From the NCBI GenBank assembly GCA_964388595.1, contig CAYMAX010000022.1, forward strand, positions 1-23,029: a stretch of DNA of 23,029 bases, given 5' to 3'. This document shows, in pieces, positions 14,858 through 21,031 of the stretch (the stretch's first letter is position 1; every line of letters begins with the position of its first letter). The notes below the pieces were generated by a model. That model was not told the DNA's origin and searched no databases. It was given only the letters and a program-made list of their open reading frames with translations. The position numbers and the translations under genes were made by a program. This stretch comes from CAYMAX01 sp964388595. GTDB taxonomy: Bacteria; Bacteroidota; Bacteroidia; Bacteroidales; UBA932.

Positions 14858-17752
14858 ATGACCAACAACAAGCTTATTCTCTCTATCATCTCCCTGTTTT
14901 TATTTTCATTCTCTCTTTCAGCCCAAAACGGCAACTCTGTAAAATTAAAGTTAGTGGACTCTCTTACCAAAGAGCCTGTCGCTTTTGCCACTGTATATCT
15001 ATCTCCTGACGGCACTATCACTGATGCTCTGTATGCACTTTCAGATGAAAACGGTGTCGCCACCATCGTCAAAGCGAAGAAAAGGACTTATATACTTAAG
15101 GCAGAGATGATGGGTTACAAACCCTACACCAAATCTATAAATGTCAATCAGAGTGAAATAGACCTCGGAGAACTTAAAATGAAGCAAGATGTTGCCATGC
15201 TCGAGTCGGCAGTCATCTCTGCAGTTGGTAATCCTATCATAGTCAAAAAAGATACTATTGAATACAATGCAGATTCATTCAAGACTACAGATAATGATAT
15301 GTTGGAAGAGTTGCTCAAAAAGCTCCCCGGCATAGAGGTAGGCACTGATGGTACTATCACATCCAATGGTAAGACTATCAATAAGATAACGATAGACGGC
15401 AAGACTTTCTTCCTGGACGACCCTCAGTTGGCCATGAAGAATATTCCTGCCAAGATTATCAAGAAAGTAAAAGTGGTGGAGAAAAAGTCTGAACAGGCCG
15501 AATTTACTGGGATTGATGATGGTGAGGAGGAGACTGTAATAGACCTTTCTGTGCAGCCTGGGATGATGAAAGGCTGGTTTGGTAACATCTCAGGTGGCGG
15601 AGGACACGACCTTCCCGATAAACCCGATAAAGATGCTGCTTCTCCCGCTTATGACGCTCGCTGGCAGGCCTCTTCCATGGTAGGACGTTTCACAGATAAA
15701 TCTCAAATAAGTTTCATAGGTAATGGTAACAACACCAACAACCGTGGTTTTAACGATATGATGGGCGAGACCATGAATAGCATGAGAGGCGGTACCTCAC
15801 GTGGAGGTGGTGGAGGAGGAATGTGGGGAAATAACACCGGTATCACCACATCTTGGCTTACAGGTCTGAATGGTAATATCAAATTGCTCGATCAGGGAGC
15901 TCTGCAATTGGGCGGTAACTATCTCTATAGTGGAAACAATAAATTGGTTACCCAGAAGAGCTCGCGTAATACATTTGTAGATGACGATCAGACTCTTCAT
16001 ACTGATGCTCAAAGCGAGAGTCTCACTAAAAATCAGTCCCATAGAGCAGGAGTGGAGCTTGATTGGAAAATCTCTGACAAGACTTCCATTCTCTTCAGAC
16101 CCCAATTCAATTACGGACAAGGAGAATTTAAAGATACATCTTATTCACAATCTTATAATACCGTCAAATCCACCGGTGAGCAATCTAATGTGAACGAGTC
16201 TTCATCCCTTTCTTCCGGACTTAGTGATTCGTGGAGAACCAATGGCCGATTGCTCTTCAGACAGAGGATAGGAAGTGCCAAAGGACGTACATTGTCACTC
16301 AATGTCGATTATGCTCTGTCCAACAGCAATATGGATGGTATCAACATCTCCAACACTATTGATTATTCCACCAATGACAATGGTGATACCACCAAAGTCA
16401 ACCAGAGATACGACCAGAAGCAGAGTGCCTACTCGGTAAGCGGTAATCTTACTTACACCGAACCTCTTGGTAAGAATTTCTTCCTTCAGGCTTCTTATAA
16501 ATACGGATGGAGTCAGAATAATTCCGAAAAACTCACCTACGACAGAGTTACAGACTTACGAGATGACACTTATTCCAACAGATATAAGAATACTTTCATC
16601 AATCAGGATATTCAGTTGAATATGATGAAGCAGGAATCGAAGTATAATCTTCAAGTCGGTTTCAGTGCTCAGCCTTCATCTACCAGAAGTGTAAGAACCA
16701 TATTCGGAGCCACAGAGAAAGATAGTGTAATCGCATATAATCTTTGGAATTTCGCTCCCATGGCTCGCTTTGATTATCGTTTTTCAGACAATGAATCCCT
16801 TAGAATCAATTATCGTGGACGTACCACACAGCCTTCTATTACTCAGTTATCACCAGTTCCAGATAATTCCAATCCTCTGTATGTCTCTTTAGGTAACTCT
16901 CACCTTAATCCATCTTTCAATCACAGATTGAGAATCAACTACAGAAAGACAGATATGACTACATTTGCCACTTACGGACTTATGGCTAATGTCTCTTATG
17001 TCAAAGATGATATTGTCAATGCAAGCTGGTACAACAAATCAGGTGTTCAATATACTGCACCTGTAAATTCTTCCGAAGGGTCATACTCAGGTATGTTGAT
17101 GTTGATGATAAATTCTCCGATAGCCAAGTCAAAGTTTTCAGTGATGTCCTTTACTAATGTAAATGTGAGCAGCAAGCTCTCCTACACCGGTACAGACTCC
17201 ACTGCCACTACTCTCGAAGATGTGTTGAGCAGCATTCAGAGCGGCAGGACCACCACTCTTTCAGCTTCAGAAAATCTTACTTTCGTCTATAGAGATGACT
17301 ACCTTGAGGTGAGATTGGGAGGACGTACCACCTTTGCAAATGCCTGGTACACCATCAATAAAGCTCGTAACACTCAGACCTGGAGCAGCAGTGTCACAGG
17401 TGAAGTCAACTGGACAGCTCCATGGGGCACCGGTATTAAATCAGATGCAGCATATTATTTCTACAATGGTTACGATGAGGGTTATGGTGACCCACGTACT
17501 ATTTGGAACGCAGAGATATCACAGCTTCTCTTCAAGAAGAAGATGACTATAAGGTTTAAAGTGTACGATATTCTCAATCAGGGGAAGACCAATTCCCGTA
17601 CCACCACAGACAACTATGTACAGGATGTGGTTAATAACACCCTTGGAAGATATTTTATGCTGACTCTTACCTTCAGATTCGGTAATTTCGGAGAGGCAGG
17701 AAAGGTGATGGAGAGCAATCGTCCTAGAGGCCCTCGTGGCGGCGACCATTAG
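14858..17752 (+). CDS. Outer-membrane beta-barrel protein, TonB-receptor-like, with CarboxypepD-like N-terminus
   Basis: Protein of 964 residues. A signal peptide (1-22, ending SLSA before QNGNS) is followed by a carboxypeptidase-regulatory-like beta sandwich (about 26-110). Next comes a plug-like region (about 120-220; LEELLKKLPGIEV, then KITIDGKTFFLDD). The rest is a long beta barrel rich in aromatic and polar alternation, ending in LTLTFRFGNFG before a Gly/Arg tail (RPRGPRGGDH). A Gly-rich loop lies at about 309-326. This is the layout of the outer membrane beta-barrel family (OMP_b-brl_3) of Bacteroidota. No SusD partner is adjacent, so a glycan-uptake role is not suggested; the cargo is unknown. 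The ATG at 14858 is preferred to an in-frame TTG at 14846. The 3' end overlaps the opposite-strand rluD-like gene by 29 bases. Confidence 0.87.
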   Translation: MTNNKLILSIISLFLFSFSLSAQNGNSVKLKLVDSLTKEPVAFATVYLSPDGTITDALYALSDENGVATIVKAKKRTYILKAEMMGYKPYTKSINVNQSEIDLGELKMKQDVAMLESAVISAVGNPIIVKKDTIEYNADSFKTTDNDMLEELLKKLPGIEVGTDGTITSNGKTINKITIDGKTFFLDDPQLAMKNIPAKIIKKVKVVEKKSEQAEFTGIDDGEEETVIDLSVQPGMMKGWFGNISGGGGHDLPDKPDKDAASPAYDARWQASSMVGRFTDKSQISFIGNGNNTNNRGFNDMMGETMNSMRGGTSRGGGGGGMWGNNTGITTSWLTGLNGNIKLLDQGALQLGGNYLYSGNNKLVTQKSSRNTFVDDDQTLHTDAQSESLTKNQSHRAGVELDWKISDKTSILFRPQFNYGQGEFKDTSYSQSYNTVKSTGEQSNVNESSSLSSGLSDSWRTNGRLLFRQRIGSAKGRTLSLNVDYALSNSNMDGINISNTIDYSTNDNGDTTKVNQRYDQKQSAYSVSGNLTYTEPLGKNFFLQASYKYGWSQNNSEKLTYDRVTDLRDDTYSNRYKNTFINQDIQLNMMKQESKYNLQVGFSAQPSSTRSVRTIFGATEKDSVIAYNLWNFAPMARFDYRFSDNESLRINYRGRTTQPSITQLSPVPDNSNPLYVSLGNSHLNPSFNHRLRINYRKTDMTTFATYGLMANVSYVKDDIVNASWYNKSGVQYTAPVNSSEGSYSGMLMLMINSPIAKSKFSVMSFTNVNVSSKLSYTGTDSTATTLEDVLSSIQSGRTTTLSASENLTFVYRDDYLEVRLGGRTTFANAWYTINKARNTQTWSSSVTGEVNWTAPWGTGIKSDAAYYFYNGYDEGYGDPRTIWNAEISQLLFKKKMTIRFKVYDILNQGKTNSRTTTDNYVQDVVNNTLGRYFMLTLTFRFGNFGEAGKVMESNRPRGPRGGDH

Positions 17753-18806
17753 TAAAATCGGCAAATTTTTCTATAAGAGATTTCATGTCATCAGGTAATT
17801 CACTCTCCACCACGATTTTTTCGTGAGTGCGAGGGTGAATGAATCCGATGGTCATGGCGTGAAGTGCCTGACGGGGCAATATCTCAAAACAATTATTGAT
17901 GAATTGTCTGTATTTCTGATAAAGAATTCCCTTGAGAATCCTATCTCCTCCATATCTCTCATCATTGAAAAGGGGATGGCCTATGTAGTTGAGATGGACA
18001 CGTATCTGATGAGTACGCCCTGTCTCAAGGACACATTCTATCACCGTGACATATCCCAAACGGCGAATAACTTTCCAGTGAGTGACGGCGTGCTTGCCTG
18101 ATGTGCCATCTTCTATCACTTTGTAGCGCAGCCGGTCTGAAGGGTCACGACCGATGTTGGCATCGATGGTCCCGCTCTCGTTCTCCATATCGCCCCAAAC
18201 TATAGCTATATATTTGCGCTCGATGGTGTGGTCGAAGAATTGTTTGGCGAGGAAGATTTGGGCTTCGTCGTTTTTAGCCACCAGAAGAGTGCCTGAGGTA
18301 TCTTTATCGATACGGTGAACAAGGATGCCCATACGGTCATCAGAAGCTTCAGGACCCTGACTTCTGCCCAAATAGTAGGCGAGTCCGTTGAGAAGAGTGC
18401 CTGTGTAGTGACCGCAACCCGGGTGAACCACGAGTCCTGCCGGCTTGTTGACGACTAAGACATCGTCATCTTCATACCTGATGTCGAGGTCTATCTTCTC
18501 TGGAAGGATTTCAAAACCTCTTCTGACGAATGGCAGAAGTATCGTTATCACATCGAGTGGCTTGACGCGGTAGTTGGCTTTGACTATCTTATCGTTGACG
18601 CGGACATAATCGGCATCTATGGCCAATTGGATGCGGTGACGTGATGTCTTCTCAAGATGAGCAGTTAGGTATTTATCTATTCTGAGCAGCTGTTGACCGC
18701 GGTCTACCACGAAGCGATAGTGCTCGAACAGACCACTTTCGGCCTCTTCGGTCTCGAACTCTTCGACATCTTCGAGTTCTTCAAATTCGGAATTATCAGA
18801 AACCAT
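17724..18806 (-). CDS. rluD: RluD-family 23S rRNA pseudouridine synthase
   Basis: Protein of 360 residues. A Glu-rich N-terminal extension (about 1-28) precedes an S4 RNA-binding domain (about 38-90) and the RluA/RluD catalytic domain. Catalytic Asp167 lies in HRIDKDTSG, with VNKPAGLVVHPG (119-130), ERKYIAIVWG, and ETGRTHQIRVHL as further family marks. It converts uridines in helix 69 of 23S rRNA to pseudouridine if it is RluD proper; the exact target is inferred from its S4 domain and family. The gene begins inside the PASTA gene (11-base overlap), pointing to coupled translation. Its last nine codons overlap the convergent outer-membrane gene. RluC or RluA specificity cannot be fully excluded. 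Confidence 0.9.
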   Translation of the reverse strand: MVSDNSEFEELEDVEEFETEEAESGLFEHYRFVVDRGQQLLRIDKYLTAHLEKTSRHRIQLAIDADYVRVNDKIVKANYRVKPLDVITILLPFVRRGFEILPEKIDLDIRYEDDDVLVVNKPAGLVVHPGCGHYTGTLLNGLAYYLGRSQGPEASDDRMGILVHRIDKDTSGTLLVAKNDEAQIFLAKQFFDHTIERKYIAIVWGDMENESGTIDANIGRDPSDRLRYKVIEDGTSGKHAVTHWKVIRRLGYVTVIECVLETGRTHQIRVHLNYIGHPLFNDERYGGDRILKGILYQKYRQFINNCFEILPRQALHAMTIGFIHPRTHEKIVVESELPDDMKSLIEKFADFTNGRRHEGL

Positions 18807-19590
18807 AGGGGTTGCCGATTTTGGATTGGTCTTTGGAGAGATAAAGAGTCATCGATGTCCCCATCCTGACTTGGATGGAGTCTGACGATGCAGGATATTG
18901 ATTATAGACTGCGGCTTCCAGAGAGTCCGAATAGGTGAAGACAGTCTCGTCGAAATGGGTTTTATAGATATTGAGAGAATTGTCGTGAATGATGTCCAAA
19001 GCCATTTGATATTTATAGCCTATGACATTGGGGACGTATGTCATATTGTCGTAGGAGTTGAGACCAAGGATTAAATCGATGGGTGTCTCACTTTCGATGA
19101 GAACCCCCGGTTCTATATCCTCTCCGTTCAATTTCTGAGCAAGGACATTGTTGGTGGCCATATCTTCGATGTAGATAAGCCTGCCAACATCGAGCCCCTT
19201 GGATATGAGTTCTGTCTTGGCCTGACGAAGAGAAAACCCTATAAGTGACGGCATCTCAACTCTCTTGGGTAGAACTGAATTGATAGTCAGAAGGATTCTC
19301 CTGTTTTTCTTGACTTTGCTTCCTGGGTCTGGATTCTGGCGGGTAATGTTGCCACGCTCCATATTTCTGATGTAGACGGAGTCGGTGACGTCGAGCCTCA
19401 AATGATGTTGTTGTGCCAATAGAGTAGCTTGAGCAAGTGGCATACCGGAGAAATCAGGTACTGTCAGCTCTCTGTTGTGACGAGTAATGATAGAAAGAGT
19501 GATGGAGACAATGACAAAAAGAAGAACTAAAACCGCAATAATGGCAGCAATAGTCGTCAACCAGGGGTTTATCTTCTTTTTATCTTTCAA
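18796..19590 (-). CDS. PASTA-domain membrane protein
   Basis: Protein of 264 residues: a short basic cytoplasmic tail, one membrane helix (about 10-35), then three PASTA domains outside the membrane (about 43-107, 111-176 and 182-253; VPDFSGMPLAQA, MPSLIGFSLRQAK and VPNVIGYKYQMA open them). PASTA domains bind muropeptides and beta-lactams in kinases and PBPs, but there is no kinase or transpeptidase domain here. The start must be TTG at 19590: the frame is closed by the rpmH stop just upstream and the next ATG is 49 codons in, past the membrane helix. The gene sits between rpmH and the rluD-like gene. It probably senses or binds cell-wall fragments; its partner is unknown. Confidence 0.87.
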   Translation of the reverse strand: MKDKKKINPWLTTIAAIIAVLVLLFVIVSITLSIITRHNRELTVPDFSGMPLAQATLLAQQHHLRLDVTDSVYIRNMERGNITRQNPDPGSKVKKNRRILLTINSVLPKRVEMPSLIGFSLRQAKTELISKGLDVGRLIYIEDMATNNVLAQKLNGEDIEPGVLIESETPIDLILGLNSYDNMTYVPNVIGYKYQMALDIIHDNSLNIYKTHFDETVFTYSDSLEAAVYNQYPASSDSIQVRMGTSMTLYLSKDQSKIGNPYGF

Positions 19591-19593
19591 GTA

Positions 19594-19746
19594 TTAGAAT
19601 TGATCTTCGGAGGAAACTGTCAATTTTTTACGACCGTGACGGCGGCGTGATGCCAAAACGCGGCGACCATTGGGAGTTGACATACGTTCACGAAAGCCGT
19701 GTTTATTGCGACGCTTGCGCTGTGATGGTTGAAAAGTACGTTTCAT
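19594..19746 (-). CDS. rpmH: 50S ribosomal protein L34
   Basis: Protein of 50 residues, MKRTFQPSQRKRRNKHGFR through RMSTPNGRRVLASRRRHGRKKLTVS, unmistakably L34 with a short acidic end (SSEDQF). It is a large-subunit protein. It has its own Bacteroides-type promoter 37 bases upstream and is followed, in the same frame and after three bases, by the TTG start of the PASTA protein, so the downstream genes appear to be read from the L34 promoter. It is not next to dnaA, its usual neighbour in many bacteria. Confidence 0.97.
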   Translation of the reverse strand: MKRTFQPSQRKRRNKHGFRERMSTPNGRRVLASRRRHGRKKLTVSSEDQF

Positions 19747-19782
19747 ATCTATAAATCTTTATTATTCTCAATTTTGGGAGTG

Positions 19783-19815
19783 CAAAGGTAAGTAAAACAA
19801 ATCAAATTGTGCAAA
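19783..19815 (-). promoter_or_regulatory. Bacteroides-type promoter of rpmH
   Basis: On the minus strand, TTTG (19815-19812), 21 bases, then TACCTTTG (19790-19783). The -33 box lies in the last codons of rsmG. The predicted leader is about 30 bases. Confidence 0.82.
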
Positions 19816-20461
19816 TATTTTGTGCCAAAATCACTCTTTTCTCTTCAAAGAATGGCTCTTTAAACCAATCTGTTATATCGTACGATGAAAATCGCAACTT
19901 AGGGGTGAGCCCTGAAGAATTGAAAGCAGAGATTTCGCCCTGAGTGTCTCCACCCTTAAGCATTATTATTCCATCCCTGTAGAGGTGGCTTACCAGTGGG
20001 ATAAAATCTGATATTGAAGATACAGCTCTACTGACCACTATGTCGTATTTTCCTGTCAGTGTCTCTGCTCTGGCACAAATGGGAGTGAGGTTATCAAGCC
20101 CGAGCGATATAGAGATTTCAGTCACCACCCTGATTTTTTTGCCTATGGAGTCGCACAGAGTAAATTGTTTGTCAGGCATCATGATGGCAAGTGGAATCCC
20201 GGGGAATCCCCCTCCTGTGCCGACATCTAAAATGGAATGTGCAGAGCCTTCCATGTGGAGAATAGTCATTAATCTGTAAATAGACAGGGAGTGGAGTACA
20301 TGGTGCAGGTAAAGGTCTTCGATATCTTTTCTCGAAATGACATTAATCTTGCTGTTCCAATCTTCATAGAGAGGAAAAAGCTCTTCGAACTGTTGCTTCT
20401 GATGTTCACTCAGAGTGGGAAAATATTTAGTGATAATGCTGCTTTTCATAATATTGGTCAT
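19802..20461 (-). CDS. rsmG: 16S rRNA (guanine-N7) methyltransferase RsmG
   Basis: Protein of 219 residues (GidB family). It methylates N7 of G527 in 16S rRNA with S-adenosylmethionine. The SAM-binding loop ILDVGTGGGFPGIPLA lies at 77-91, and the family opening (FEELFPLYEDWNSKINVISRK, then LHHVLHSLS) is present, as are VSRAV and LKGG in the second half. The start at 20461 overlaps the sigma-factor stop by 4 bases (ATGA). An internal ATG at 20449 is an alternative that would lose only four residues. The rpmH promoter overlaps its 3' end. Confidence 0.96.
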   Translation of the reverse strand: MTNIMKSSIITKYFPTLSEHQKQQFEELFPLYEDWNSKINVISRKDIEDLYLHHVLHSLSIYRLMTILHMEGSAHSILDVGTGGGFPGIPLAIMMPDKQFTLCDSIGKKIRVVTEISISLGLDNLTPICARAETLTGKYDIVVSRAVSSISDFIPLVSHLYRDGIIMLKGGDTQGEISAFNSSGLTPKLRFSSYDITDWFKEPFFEEKRVILAQNICTI

Positions 20462-21024
20462 AACTTGGAAGAGAGAATGGCTCTCGCCCTGCTGAGTCTG
20501 GTGCGGACGGTGTTCAATGGTATCTTCAGTTGGTCTGCTATTTCCTGGTATGCGTATTCATTTATATATCTCAACTGTGCTACGTCCCTGTAGATAGGGG
20601 GAAGAGAGGTAATGAGCTCGATGAGAGACTTATATGTCTGGTCTCCTATCATATTATCTTCCGGAGACTGGATGATGTCGGTGACTTCTGGGATAAAATC
20701 TACGTTGTCATCGATACTGATATAGGAGACTATGTTTCTCTTGCGGAAATGATCTATAGCCACATTGCGGGTGATGGAGAAAAGCCAGGTGGTGAAAGAA
20801 TATTGGGAGTCATATTGCTTTAGAGCCAGAAAGGCGCGTTTGAAGCTCTCCTGACAAATATCTTCGGCATCTTCCTGAACAGGGGCAAATTTTGAAATAA
20901 AATGAAGCAAAGTCCCTTCATAACGAGAAATAAGGGCACTGAAGGCAGAGGAGTCCCCGTCCTGAGAGAGTGCGATGAGTGTCGCATCATCCTGTGCCTG
21001 AGTATGACTTTTGCTACTTCTCAT
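20458..21024 (-). CDS. ECF-type RNA polymerase sigma factor
   Basis: Protein of 188 residues. Sigma region 2 spans about 28-97 (LISRYEGTLLHFISK, DAEDICQESFKRAF, FTTWLFSITRNVAIDHFRKR). Region 4 spans about 135-185 (LPPIYRDVAQLRYINEYAYQEIA, then NTVRTRLSRAR), with no region 1 or 3. The start at 21024 is chosen because it lies 7 bases after the polA stop; an in-frame ATG at 21063 would overlap polA by 32 bases. No anti-sigma gene is adjacent; rsmG follows with a 4-base overlap. Target promoters and signals are unknown. Confidence 0.9.
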   Translation of the reverse strand: MRSSKSHTQAQDDATLIALSQDGDSSAFSALISRYEGTLLHFISKFAPVQEDAEDICQESFKRAFLALKQYDSQYSFTTWLFSITRNVAIDHFRKRNIVSYISIDDNVDFIPEVTDIIQSPEDNMIGDQTYKSLIELITSLPPIYRDVAQLRYINEYAYQEIADQLKIPLNTVRTRLSRARAILSSKL

Positions 21025-21031
21025 TACATAT

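Noticed and set aside
17823..18101. Open frame on the + strand inside the rluD-like gene
   Set aside because: Antisense to the conserved pseudouridine synthase domain, with no recognisable protein features.
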